Positions 11,269 through 25,499 of a DNA stretch of 40,721 nucleotides are shown here, one piece after another. Source of the stretch: Heterotrichella gracilis (lineage: Eukaryota > Sar > Xanthophyceae > Tribonematales > Xanthonemataceae); NCBI GenBank assembly GCA_032358255.1, contig JAULBX010027141.1:1-40721 (forward strand). Direction: 5' to 3'. Under the pieces are notes generated by a model. The model searched no databases. It was not told the origin of the DNA and saw nothing but the letters and a program-made list of their open reading frames with translations. A program made the position numbers and the translations under genes. Each line of letters begins with the position of its first letter. Positions within the stretch are counted from its first letter, which is position 1.

Positions 11269-14007
11269 TCACTGCAGGATGAAGAGCGCGTTTGCGTTCT
11301 TGTCGCTGCACTCCAGGCAGGGGTTCTGCGCGAAGCCCGCCTTGAGCAGCATCTCCCTCACCGACTGCACCAGCTGGTAGGAGCTGATTGGCTGCCCCGG
11401 GTGCTGCTGGTGCCACGCGGTGACCACCGTCACGATGGCGTTGGTGAGGGCGCCGTAGGCGTTGGAGGGGTTGCCGTCGGGGCAGGCGTCGGCAGAGGTC
11501 TCCTTGGCTTGGCAGCCTGACAGTATAGGATTTGAGGTTTAGATTGGTGCGCGTGTAGAGTGTAATAGGGACAGATTGGGTAGGGATTGTCGTCGTGGCA
11601 GAAGATTCCTTGGCTTGGCAGCCTGAAGGTGGGGTGGATGGGCATTGGTATGGGAATGGAGGTGCATGTGTGTGTTTGATGGTACCATACCCTGTGCCTG
11701 ACTGATCCACTCAACGGGTTTCTATAATCCTATGCATTAGATGCATGGATTGCCGTCAGGCATGGATTGCCATCAGGCATGGATGCATGAATTGCCATCA
11801 CTGAAGCCTGCCACCCACCTGTGATCAGCACTCCCACGTCCTCCCCAAGCAACTCCTCTGGCTTGCTGCCAGCTGCCGGGTACCCAGTGGGCCCCGCCTG
11901 CACAACCAAGTAATGTGAGATGTCTAGGCGCACACAAGGAAGACCAATCATGTCACCATTGCCTGCCAAGCTATGGCATCCATACATCCATGGGAGGCAG
12001 AACTCGAGCGACATCCAGCACATGAACGTGCAGCTGATGGCTCACGCAGCGGTCTGCAATCAGTTGATGCACCTTCGGCCTTTGCCTGCTGATCATCTGC
12101 TGCTGAGCATCTGCCGACCATCAGCAGGCAACAAAGGTTTTTATATACTACAAAGCCTCGAGTGATACCATTTACTTCGTTTTTAATTATATTAGTAAAA
12201 AATCTATAGAAGGACTTGGAAAAAGGGAAGATTTTCTTTCATTGCAAATGCTGATAGAAACTAAACCTTTTTTTACTGACGACGATTTCATCGGCGACCA
12301 ATCAATGTGATGCTGTTACTACCTGTGGTGCCCCGCCATACCCAGCAGCAGTCGGCGCCTGCTCAGCGGCGCCCCCGCCACTGCCGCCTTTGCCGCACAG
12401 CATGCCCATGATGGACCCCAGGTTGCAGCCCTGCTGTACCTTGTCGCCCCCGCCTGCCCCCCCTGCCCCGCCCCCTAGGCTGGCGATGTTTTGCTTGGAC
12501 ACATACTGCTGGAACATCTGCGGGGGGGCAGGGACTGAAAAGATGCCACATGTAGGGGCCCACAAGGCCCCCTCTGCGCGTGGCCCACCAAAGCATCCGC
12601 TTGCATGTTCACTTCACGTGTGTTCGTTCCCCACAGCAGGGCTGCAATGCAACAATTTATCACCAGCATGCCGCATGCAGTGCAGGGGCTGCGCACCGAG
12701 ACGTATTTCTGCGCCTTGACGCTCGCATCGGCGCCAAACGCCGAGGTGAGCGCAGAGCGCACCTGGCCCATTTGGACCCCCTTGCCCAGCACATCTGCAG
12801 GCACACCCACATGCGATTCAGCTCCCATGCACCCCACGCCAATTCCACCCACTTTTGTGCCCCCCGGCATGTCATCCATGCCTGCAACGTGATTTGCACA
12901 ACCGAGGGCATGCGCCATGCATACATGCTGAGGCACTAAATGGTGGGCAGGGCCAATTTCACCCCTGCCTGCAGATTGGCGTGCACAGCGACAAAGGCAG
13001 CCATGTGCAGCAGGGCATGGGTTGCCTGTGTGGGGCCAGGCATGCACTGCAGTACCCACTTGCTAGCATGCTGAGGTACTGGTTGGTGGGCAGGGCGCGG
13101 TTCTTGAAGGCTGGCTCCCGGCTGTCGGCTGGGCTGATGTCCCGCTTGCCAAACATGGACAGCAGCATGTCTGCGCCGGGGAGGTCAAAGTCGGGCATGC
13201 CGTCCTTGCGCCCGCTGATGATCTGCTGCTGGTGGTCCAATAGTGTGCCGCTGTGGCAGCAGTCTGCAGCGGGGGGCGGTGTGTGTCAAGAGGCATTGGG
13301 ATGGAGTCTTGGGGCGCTTTTGAGTATGGTCACTGTCTGCAGGTTGTGCAGTGTGGCATGAAGTGCAAGCAGGTCCTAACCCGCTACGTTTGCCCTTTAT
13401 GGGCATCTGTTTCCTTCAGCCACTTTGGTGGTTTCAGAGGTTCCAGCACTGAGCCTGTCCACATGTGTACAGGCTGGTGTTATATGTGCCTTGCTACCCG
13501 GTGGGGTCCCCACCTGCAACCATCGTGAACTTGACGGCAGGGTCCAGGGGCTTGAGCAGCTCCCTAAAGTCGTCGTCCGTCATCACGTTCATGTCGGTGG
13601 GGACGATAGCCTCATCGCTGCCGTCCTCCTCGCCATCACAGGGAACTTGGGTGCCATGCCCGCTGTAGTGGAAGAAAAGCACGTCGCCGGGTCGTGACTG
13701 TCGTAACAGCTCCGTCAACTTGGCCTGCACAACCCCCACAGGTAGGAGCAATGAAACGGGTACAGGAAGGGGCTTTCGTGATGGGCTTGTCTTGCTGGGC
13801 AGTCAGCCTGCAACTCACCTTAATGTTGGCGCCAGTGGGCTGCGTGCGTTGTGGGTCTGTGTCGAGAAACAAGGAGATGTCATTCTGCTGGAACCCAAAG
13901 TGCTCAACCAGCAGCGAGCTCATGCGCATGGCATCGTTGACACAACCCCGCAGCGCACTTTGTGTGCCTGGGTAGTTGCATCCAACCACAAGCGCACGTT
14001 TAGACAT
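11269..14007 (-). CDS. Type II metacaspase (Arg/Lys-specific cysteine peptidase)
   Basis: Seven exons: 14007-13819, 13724-13514, 13263-13060, 12794-12697, 12517-12323, 11897-11819 and 11516-11269. They join in phase to 407 aa. Metacaspases are calcium-dependent cysteine peptidases that cleave after Arg or Lys and act in stress and cell-death pathways. The p20 domain starts at the N-terminus (MSKRALVVGCNYPG, no prodomain, as in type II). It has catalytic His86 (HYSGHGTQVP) and Cys136 (DCCHSGTLL). A long linker (about 145-315) follows, rich in Gly and Ala. The p10 domain (about 316-407) contains GVLITGCQAKETSADACPDG. The missing prodomain and long p20-p10 linker support type II over type I. Several introns hold decayed copies of exon edges. 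Confidence 0.93.
11597..11626 (-). repeat. Copy of the metacaspase exon 7 acceptor and first codons
   Basis: The run CCTTGGCTTGGCAGCCTGA at 11608-11626 repeats 11502-11520 exactly, and the flanking GGCAGA-(A/G)G is similar. In gene sense this duplicates TCAG followed by GCTGCCAAGCCAAGG, 106 nt upstream of the acceptor used in the model. Either copy could act as 3' splice site. The model uses the proximal one because only it leads into the p10 frame directly. Confidence 0.85.
12925..12963 (-). repeat. Decayed copy of metacaspase exon 3 3' end
   Basis: CATGCTGAGGCACTAAATGG then TGGGCAGGGC (12924-12954) resembles the exon 3 end CATGCTGAGGTACTGGTTGG then TGGGCAGGGC (13067-13097). The copy is in the downstream intron (12795-13059). 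Confidence 0.7.
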
Positions 14008-14521
14008 GGCTGACGCTACAAAGGTCACAGCTTTATGCTGGTTTCAGAAACAGAGGTCCTATGTACCACGCAGATTTGTACGTTACCTTGGGCCGAGTCG
14101 CTTTTGATGACTTCCATCTTGCATCTTTGCATCAAGTTGCCCAGCGGGTTCCACTGCTCGTGCTGACGTGTCGTGCAGCCGTTGTACCCAGCTGCCCATT
14201 CGACCCTGCACAATGTTGGAGACTCAGACCCCGAATTATGCAGAGATCAAGCGCCATAGGTAGCCGTAGGTGTTCAATGTGCGTAACGCTTGGTAGCAAA
14301 TACCCCCTGAAGTCACCATGCATGCATCGCCATGCGAATGCAAACAGGGATTGATGCCCTGGCAGGCTCTAGTGAAAATAGGCGTGGTGTGCAGGTTACT
14401 CAATTATTACTGACATCAGCACCCAGAGGATACCTGACAGTGCGCCTCACCAGCAATCCATGGGTAATGCCATTGGGCATGCCCTCAGGCGTGGCCCACC
14501 ACGGGTTGGGTTGGGTGCAGC
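14008..14521. other. Intergenic region, metacaspase 5' side / 2OG oxygenase 3' side
   Basis: About 510 nt without a supported gene. It is expected to hold the metacaspase promoter and the 3' UTR of the neighbouring oxygenase gene. I see no clear repeat, RNA gene or TGTAA signal on the minus strand. Confidence 0.5.
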
Positions 14522-15959
14522 TCATGCCATCATAACTTGTCTTTGTTTCTGCCAACCTGGAAGCAGCCTATCCAATTCTTGCTGATTGACTCCCAAATAT
14601 GCCTCAAACTGGCGTGATGCCTCTGCTGCCTGGACCAGAAACTGACCGCCATGGTGCCATGCTGATGGCGGGAAAGCGCATGGCGGCACATCCTCCTCTG
14701 CATGGCGCAGTGCCTGGGACGACCTCCAATCCCAAAAAATTGCCACAGCCAGAGCCTGCATGATGTTGCTGAAAACCACTGGCGATGCTGCTCGCGCCAT
14801 GACTGGGCTGTCTTCTGTTGAGTGGAGTTGGTGACCCTCAAGCTCGGTGCCAGCATCACTCACAGCAAGCAGCTGTACCGCCATAGTGCCCTCCCAAAAG
14901 TCATCTACGCTGGCTGCTGAGCTGTCACCTCCTTCATGGGGTGGGGAAGATGCACCTTCAGCCGCCACTGCAACCAAACCAAGGCGCGCCAGCCTGGCCG
15001 CCCGCACATCTGTCCCATCGGCTGTTTGGGACATACTCCTGGGGGCGGGCTGGTGCGCAGTCTGCAGCGCCCGCAGGATGGCGACGTCCTCGTTGTGCGA
15101 GGAATCTTTGGTGAACCACAGGGTCAAGGTGTAGCGCTCCCCCCCTGTGATAGGCTCCACACAGTGCACGTTGCTGTCACCCGCGGTGTAGGCAACCTGC
15201 AAGGAGTAGGGCGGGTGTGGGTGTCAAAAGAGCACATGGCACACTGGAAGACACTGGTTGGATCATCAGATGTTATAATTTAAGGGTGTGGGTCTTGTTG
15301 GGCACCTACCAGGGTGCCAGCTTGGGGTGTGATGCGGTGTGGCTCAGGCCCGCTTTCAAAGAGGAAGTCCCCGCCTGTGAACCCCCCGCTGTTAAGGTAC
15401 ACTACTGCCGAGGCGTGGCGCTGCTGCAGGTAGCTCCTGTTGGCGTCGTGGTGCCAACCGATGCTGGAGCCCTCGCACCAGCTGATGAGGCCTGTGAACT
15501 CGTGCAGCAGCTCCAGTTCCATGCCCAGCACCTCTTCCACCACATCCCTGACCCTCTCGCGCAGTTTCACCTTCACAGCATGCCACAAACTTAGCAGGCA
15601 TGGAGAAACATGGGTGAGACACTGGAAGTCTGCAAGCAAATGGGCCACATGCACACCAGTGGCATCAGGAGGGCTGGCATCTGGCGAGCGATGTCATGGA
15701 GGGTTGCTGACAGGACCCCAGGCCTGTACCCTCTTGAAGCAAAGGTTTTGTGGAGAAATATCAGTTCAGAACACTCTCCTGTTGAGGCCACGCCTGTGCG
15801 CACGCCTCTGAGGTGCATTGTCGTTGTCCAAAGCAGCAGAGGGTGGGTTGGGACATGCGCCCAACCATTGTTCTGCAGCAGAATAATCAGCAGCTGCAGA
15901 GTCAAAAGGGCATCTAGTTCCAAGCTAAAACTTGCCAGGTATATCTGCAGATGCTGCAT
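14522..15959 (-). CDS. 2-oxoglutarate/Fe(II)-dependent oxygenase, prolyl-hydroxylase-like
   Basis: Three exons: 15959 (or lower)-15657, 15570-15310 and 15196-14522. All are phase 0 and join to 412 aa if the ATG at 15959 is used, or 365 aa from the ATG at 15818. Such enzymes use 2-oxoglutarate, O2 and iron(II) to hydroxylate substrates. The SELIFLHKTF, GYRPGV, EFTGLISWCEG and QRHASAVVYLN segments resemble a plant oxygenase family related to animal prolyl 3-hydroxylases. Metal ligands are H141 and D143 (WHHDANRSYL) and H199 (NVHCVEPITGGERYTLTLWF), with R209 as the 2-oxoglutarate anchor. The last about 200 residues form a weakly conserved C-terminal extension after LWFTKDSS. The start and the exon 2 acceptor (GAAG before GTGAAACTG) are the uncertain points. 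The substrate is unknown. Confidence 0.85.
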
Positions 15960-16972
15960 AGGTTAAGCTAGTAGCCTGGCTTTAAAAGCGGCTGCTTCAA
16001 TGGTATCGGCTTTTCAAACCCTAAAACAGGGTACTGCCGGTGCCATATGCATGCATGTTGTACTTTGGCCTCCACAACTTTTGGCTACCAAGATCAGCAT
16101 GAAGCCTTTTCTACTGCATTAGATGGTTATAAAATTACCAAACACAACAAATTCCTTGCCACGCCCGAAGTGCCGGTGTCATGCACATGGCGATCGCCAC
16201 AATTCACAGCAGCACTCGCTGCCAACCCGTTCTTTCTGAGGTTTTATCTTGAGGTTTTTTGCAGTCGACAACACAAAGTACCGTATATTGATTCCTTTCC
16301 AACCTGCTGTTTGATAGTGACAGAGCAACTAGGGAGGCTTAAGCAATAGCTGCAGGCTAACCACATTGGAGGGCACCTGCTGCAGCATCCAACAACAAGC
16401 TCCACCAGTGAATGGCTTTGACTCAAATCAACCGAGAGAATGAGGCTCCGTGGGTTGAAGGAGGGACAAGATATGTTACAGTGAACAACAAATACCGCTG
16501 AAAAGCACAGGGGATACTGCAAACTTATTGTTGGATACCCAGGCTTACACAATAATACAGCCATGGGTTCTACAGCGTTCCAAAAGAAATAATGTTACCT
16601 CAGGTACCCACTACAACAACAGTGCTGCAGAAGGTGGCATGTACGGTGTGGGTGTGGGCCTGCACAGAAAGCCCGGCTGCAGCGTGGAATGAGATCGACT
16701 GGTATTGGAAAACAGTGCAAGCGGGAACTCAGGGATGGCCATCAAATTGTGGAAGTTCAAAATGTGGGAAAGGTTGAACAGTTGGGTATGCATTGACGCG
16801 TTCATGACCCATAAGAGAGGGCAACCTCCTGCTGGCCCACCGCTAGATACCCTCCACAGCAAGGAGCACTAACTGACCAAGATGTCTGTCTATCCCACTG
16901 GAGATCCCTCAAAAGAGGCCTGCTGGTACAGTGTATGTGACAACGCAGGTCTCTCTTAGAGTTCCAGCCACT
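15960..16972. other. Intergenic region without supported gene
   Basis: About 1 kb between the oxygenase 5' end and the small ORF. A CATATGCATGCATG element lies at 16044, about 85 nt upstream of the distal oxygenase ATG. Minus-strand TGTAA motifs (TTACA at 16474 and 16544) could serve the 80-aa ORF upstream of them. ORFs here show no recognisable domain. Confidence 0.45.
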
Positions 16973-17215
16973 CTACAACCTGCTGCCCCTCCCTGGCAGC
17001 TTGTTGATGATTGGCTCTGCATTGAACTCGTGGGTGGCCACAAGCTCGGGAGACTTCCAGTAGCCCCAGGTCTTGGTGGGCTGCTTCATGTTCTCCTTCC
17101 ACCGGTCTGCTGCCCCCTTGACGCCGTTTATGTGGGCCGCGAACTGCTTATTCCTCTCCTCAGGGTCCTCCATGTAACTCCTTATCACCTCACGAAAGAA
17201 GTCGTGGATGAACAT
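16973..17215 (-). CDS. Small conserved-looking protein of unknown function (80 aa)
   Basis: I do not recognise this protein. The ATG at 17213-17215 opens an 80-codon frame with no intron, ending in TAG at 16973. The composition looks coding. It starts MFIHDFFREVIRSYMEDP, continues with a charged amphipathic helix-like stretch (EERNKQFAAHINGVKGAADR), then KQPTKTWGYWKSPELVATHE, and ends in a basic tail. There is no signal peptide, membrane segment or cysteine pair. The size and motif style would fit a small organelle-complex subunit, but that is only an impression. It may instead be the last exon of a longer gene: the frame is open upstream, and a TTAG acceptor lies 11 nt before the ATG. The neighbour NKAP is divergent. 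Confidence 0.55.
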   Translation of the reverse strand: MFIHDFFREVIRSYMEDPEERNKQFAAHINGVKGAADRWKENMKQPTKTWGYWKSPELVATHEFNAEPIINKLPGRGSRL

Positions 17216-17807
17216 CGTGGGCCCCCTAATGTGTAGTTCTGTTAGACTCTCGCAGACTTGTGGCACTAGGCCACCAGCTGAATGTTGCGAAGTGAGCCCT
17301 GCTGTAGACACAGCAGGTTGTGGCCTGATACAAAGCAGACCCGCACACAACCCACTTGGCGTCTGACAAAGAGAAGACGGCGACGGGGCAGCAGCTCACA
17401 ACATGTTGTCGCACACCGTTCAACTTGTACAGAGTGGCCGAACATACTCCCTTTGCCAACAAATACTGCTGGGAGGATTAGCATGCCATGGTTGTATCAA
17501 GGGGTGGTATCACACAGTTTGAACACAGACTGGGACAATCCACGTCAGGTTGGGCCCACCTGCTTATTTACTCGAACTATGTCAACTTTGTGTGCACTTT
17601 CAGTTCTGTCAACCTATTATCCGGTGAAGGTCGTCAGGCACACGGCCATCCCTGCCAGTCTAGACTCGAAAGCAATCTGGGCACCCTGCATGCATCTCTG
17701 AACGCCCACATGCAATAACCAACTGGTTTCCATACGTGGGCAGTTTCTTCAAAGTAAAAATACCCATCATCAGGCCGTCCAGCGCAGTCGCTAGTTTCTT
17801 GGGCACT
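17216..17807. other. Divergent intergenic region (small ORF / NKAP)
   Basis: About 590 nt between two divergent starts, so it probably holds both promoters. I see no strong TATA-like element, RNA gene or repeat. Minus-strand ORFs at 17226-17484 overlap each other in two frames and are unconvincing. Confidence 0.4.
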
Positions 17808-21613
<3,806 letters not shown>

Positions 21614-22397
21614 GGGGAATGGGGTGGTTTCCCTTGTGTTGCTCGGTTTGGTAGCGGTTGTGGCGTGTGCAAAGGACAGCTGGGAATGCCTTTTTGTTTG
21701 TTTGTTTAAAACACGCAGTGGCAAGAAAAGCAGAGGGGGCGGGGATGGGGGATGGAGAGGAAGATGGGGATTGGATGAGGCCGCAGCCTGAGGTTGTGAT
21801 TTTGAATGAGGACGTGGGTTTGTTGGTGGCGTTTGTGAGTGTCAGAGGCATAGAGGGGCACCGCTGTTGCTGTTGATTGCATCTTGGCAGTCAGTGACTG
21901 CTTGGCTTGGAAGCCCTTTCATGTAATGTATTGTACATTGTGCTGTGAACTGATTGTCCGCTTCAAATTAATAATTGATAAAATTCACGACCCAATTGCC
22001 GCAATCATTACTCAAGATTGTGGTGGTCATGCTGCCACGGTGGCCATGGCCAGGGTATGGTCGAAAGCAGTGACAACCCTTGCCTACGGTAGGGCAAACT
22101 ACCCTCAAGGCCAATGTGGTATCACTGAACAGCAACATACTTTTCAATGAAGCATCGATGAACATGACCAAAATGCAGAAGCAGGATCTCGAAATCTACC
22201 CTGTTATAGAGTTAAAATTTTATTGTCAATGAAGCACACTGCCCGGCAGACTGCGTGCAGCCCGGGGCCCAAAGTACAGGCCCAGGTATATTAAAAACAC
22301 ATTGAAAAGGACATATGTATACACATGTTTCATGGGGTACATGCCATTCGGAATTGCCAGTACAGTGTTGCAGCACCAGCCGCTGGGTGCTCTAGCT
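21614..22397. other. Convergent 3' region (NKAP / TauD-like gene)
   Basis: Both flanking genes end here, so this is expected to be 3' UTR of each. Apart from the TGTAA at 21922 I see nothing further. ORFs within it are short and domain-free. Confidence 0.5.
21922..21931 (+). terminator. Putative poly(A) signal of NKAP (TGTAA)
   Basis: TGTAATGTAT lies about 310 nt downstream of the NKAP stop. TGTAA is the usual chlorophyte poly(A) motif. The same TGTAATGTA context appears in gene sense downstream of the metacaspase stop, which supports its use here. Confidence 0.55.
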
Positions 22398-25300
22398 TCA
22401 CACCGTGACCGGGTCAAATGGGCTGGTCTGCGCCTTGCCGGTCCACAGCACCCTCTTGATCCCCACGTGTGGCAGCTTGCCGTGCTGATACAGGTGGTTG
22501 TCCAGGACAAGCAGGTCGCCAGCAAGGGGCTTGAAGGCAACTGCGGGACAGGCAAATGCAACGTTGAGCCAAACAAATAAAGGAACATGTTGTATTTTTC
22601 TGTGTAGAGATTCGATGGTTCAACGCAGGCCCTGTTGTAATTTATCAGCTGATTTTTTCAAGCCTGGGTAGCAAACTGAGAATCCATGTAGGCATTCATG
22701 GAGGATACAATGGCAATTGTTTGAGGATTGCACATGTTGCAGCGCAGGTGGTTGGGTGAGTATGCACAGCAACAATGGGGAACCCCGGCCATCCATTGTT
22801 GACCAAGGCCGGGCGGGGCTGAGCCCCCAACATCCGTTGTGTTATCCTTGCAATCCACCCACCTGCGTGCTTCCAGATAGCTGCCTTTACCGCATCCCAG
22901 TCGATTTCGCTGAGGTCCCCGTTGAGCAGTGTGACCCCGTCAAAGTTGATGAGCTTGGCACCCACGTCCTTGGGGCGGGTGATGGTGGAGCACCACAGGG
23001 GGACACCCGTGCGGGGGTGGAACAGGGGGGCATCTGCACATGGTTAACGTTAACAATTGCAAAATGTAGTACACTAAAGGATTTTCAACACTGTAAAATT
23101 TTAAATACATATTGGTGTTCATATGAACACCAATAGGAAGATCTTAATTAATATTTTTATCAGCTTCTAGGTGGTGACACTGTCAACCTACTGATGCCTA
23201 CAGCAGTGTACATGTGATGGCCCTACATATTGCATGCAAAACTCTAATGTGTGACACAGTTGAAAACTCATGCATGGTGGCGATGGAATTGGCGTTGCAC
23301 CCACCTCCCTTCACCAGCTTCTTGCAGATGAGGTTGCCCTCCTCATCCACCTCCACGGAGTCTGGCAGTGCTGCCTTCATCAGCTGCTCAGCAACCTGCT
23401 CACGGGTCTCAACACCAAAGGCCTTGGCAGCGCCCTGGGGAGACAGAGTTGAATATTACTATTGCCATATTCATGATTTGGGGATCATTAATTCACCTTA
23501 ATAATATTTTATGATTCAGAGCTTGCAATCCTATACTGGTTTGCTTTTTCCCCTTCAAAAATGTGCCACTGTATACATACGTAAGCTGACATGGGCAGTG
23601 CATTGCCAGCAGGTGCTCTTACATTGGATTGAAATTTGTATCAATCATAACCATGTTAGGGAGTAGCCCTTACCTGCCCTACCTGCCACGTTGAGTCCCT
23701 GGTCTTCTTGCCCAGGGTTGGGTCCCCCTTCTGTGCCGCCTCCAGCCACTTCTCATCGTAGTAGGTAATCACGTACGTCACTCCCCCTGTCTCCTTGATC
23801 TTGGCCATCACCTGGATGCATTCACATTTGCTATTTGGATCATTCAAATGCCCCCCAAATGGCACACCTGTTGAGGGGCACAGGAGTCTTTTCCATTGTC
23901 AGTTGCAAGTCACACAGGCAGGGAACATTCCCATTCAGTAAACGCATATGCAAACTCCATAGTAGCATACCATCCATGTCAGGTATGTGTAGGTTTTTTC
24001 TCTCCTTTTCTTTTTATGGGAATGTCATTTTCAGTGAACGCATATGAAATTTATAGAGTTGCATGTGGCATGTATTTTCTTTTCATTTATGGGCATCCCC
24101 ACTTAATACAGTACAATTCACCTCAGGCATCTCTTTTGTGACATCCTCCAGGGGCACCAGCAGCGTCTCGCCACCCTGCATGGCGGGCGTGTGGAAGTAG
24201 AAGAACTGCACCCTCTTCCACTTGGTGCTGTAGTAGCCATCGCAGTGGGGGGGGAGGAACATCTCGCTGGAGAAGTTCTGCACCTCGATGAAGTTGGTGC
24301 CCTCGGGGTTGGGGCGGCGGGGGTGGAAAATGTTCTGGTACTTGAGCAGGCTGCGCAGCACAGTGCAGGGTAGGGTTTTAGGGTTTTGAGCAGACTGCAG
24401 CACAGTGCAGGGGGTTGAGGCGTTCAGTGGAGTGTAGGCTTGCCGCAAGGGAGGAATCAATAGTGCTCCATTACTGTGGGTAGTGCAATTCAGATGTGCA
24501 ATGGTAAGTATATACATAAACGTCCACAAACCCTAACCCTTAAACCCTAAAGCAGCTTTTAATACGAACATGTGGCGCCACCATGACATGCATTTTATAT
24601 AACTATGATATCATGGTCTGGAGGTGATCATGATCATGATCATGACCATGTATAAAAACGAATATGGTTTTACAATTTAAAGGTTGTTTCTTCAATGTCA
24701 AGGACTTACTCCAGCCCAGATGCAGTCACAAAGTTCTGCAGCTGCTGCGCTGTCCCCAGCGGCACGTTGCGGAAGAGCACCCCGCCACACACCCAGTGCT
24801 GCTGCATGATCTGCTTGGCTTGGAGGCCTATGTGATCCAAAAAGGCCATGTGATCGGCGTCATCGTCCCCAGGGATGATTCCACTGGCAAAGTTACTATC
24901 GTTGCCAACAGATCTGAAGCTGAACACCTGCAATGCAGTAAATTGCCCGATTGTGGAGTGGCATTTGGACGCCGTGCGGCCACATGAGGGGTTGAAAGAA
25001 ACATATTCATTTCAGCAAACGCAGTTGTACATTCCAGGTGACCCTGGGCGTAACGATAGCAGTGGTTGATTCTTGGATCAACACTCCATTCAGTTTTAAT
25101 GAGTGCAGGAATGTAGAAGCCATACTAGGAATGGATGCACGGACTGGCGCATGTATAATGATGACGATGTATACGAGTGGTGCGATTCGGAGGAAATGAG
25201 GTAGTTTTATGACCATGATGCGCTTGGGTGCCGCACAGTGTGGTCGTCCCAAATTGAGGTAGGATGGTAGTCAGAAATGATCAGCACCTTGCAAGCACAC

Positions 25301-25499
25301 TTGACCCCAAATTGATTCAACCTACGCGATGTTCTTGTATCGATACCTTGGGGGAGTTTGGCGTGGGCGGTGGAAGCTCAGTAGGTGCTGCAAACTCCTT
25401 CAGCATCCACTCATCTTTGATTGCCACTGGCTTGTCGTTCAGCTGTGTTTCAACAAAGTTTGGCCATTCACTGCCGGCCGCTGGAATGATGGGGCACAT
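22398..25499 (-). CDS. TauD/TfdA-like 2-oxoglutarate dioxygenase (plant At3g21360-like)
   Basis: Seven exons: 25499-25347, 24927-24710, 24350-24122, 23811-23674 (or 23683), 23434-23305, 23033-22863 and 22540-22398. They join in phase to 393 aa. The family uses 2-oxoglutarate, O2 and Fe(II); the substrate of the plant members is not established to my knowledge. Metal ligands are H159 and D161 (LPPHCDGYYS) and H366 (DNHLYQHGK). R376 (IKRVLW) is the likely 2-oxoglutarate anchor. Other family-like segments are GGVLFRNVPL, GGETLLVPLEDV, WCSTITRPKDVGAKLINFDG and LAGDLLVLDNHL. Exon 4 has two good donors 9 nt apart (GTAGGG and GTAAGG) that both keep phase, so two isoforms differing by VGQ are possible. 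The ATG at 25499 is the first in frame; an additional 5' exon cannot be excluded. Confidence 0.9.
23110..23135. repeat. 26-bp perfect palindrome in TauD-like intron
   Basis: TATTGGTGTTCAT (23110-23122) is followed directly by its exact reverse complement (23123-23135), with no spacer. It lies in the intron between exons 5 and 6 of the dioxygenase gene. It could be a cruciform, a transcript hairpin or a dimeric protein-binding site. Confidence 0.9.
24341..24413 (-). repeat. Duplicated exon 3 acceptor edge of the TauD-like gene with telomere-like spacer
   Basis: TTGAGCAGGCTGCGCAGCAC then AGTGCAGGG (24342-24370) recurs as TTGAGCAGACTGCAGCACAG then TGCAGGG (24386-24412). The only extra sequence between them is TAGGGTTTTAGGGTTT, a telomere-like tract. 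In gene sense each copy offers an AG acceptor before CTGCTCAA. This is the simplest example of the exon-edge duplications in the window. Confidence 0.9.
24623..24652. repeat. Palindromic GATCAT repeat
   Basis: Three tandem GATCAT units followed by GACCATG (24627-24650) lie in an intron of the dioxygenase gene. Each unit overlaps a self-complementary ATGATCAT, so the tract can fold on itself. Confidence 0.7.
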
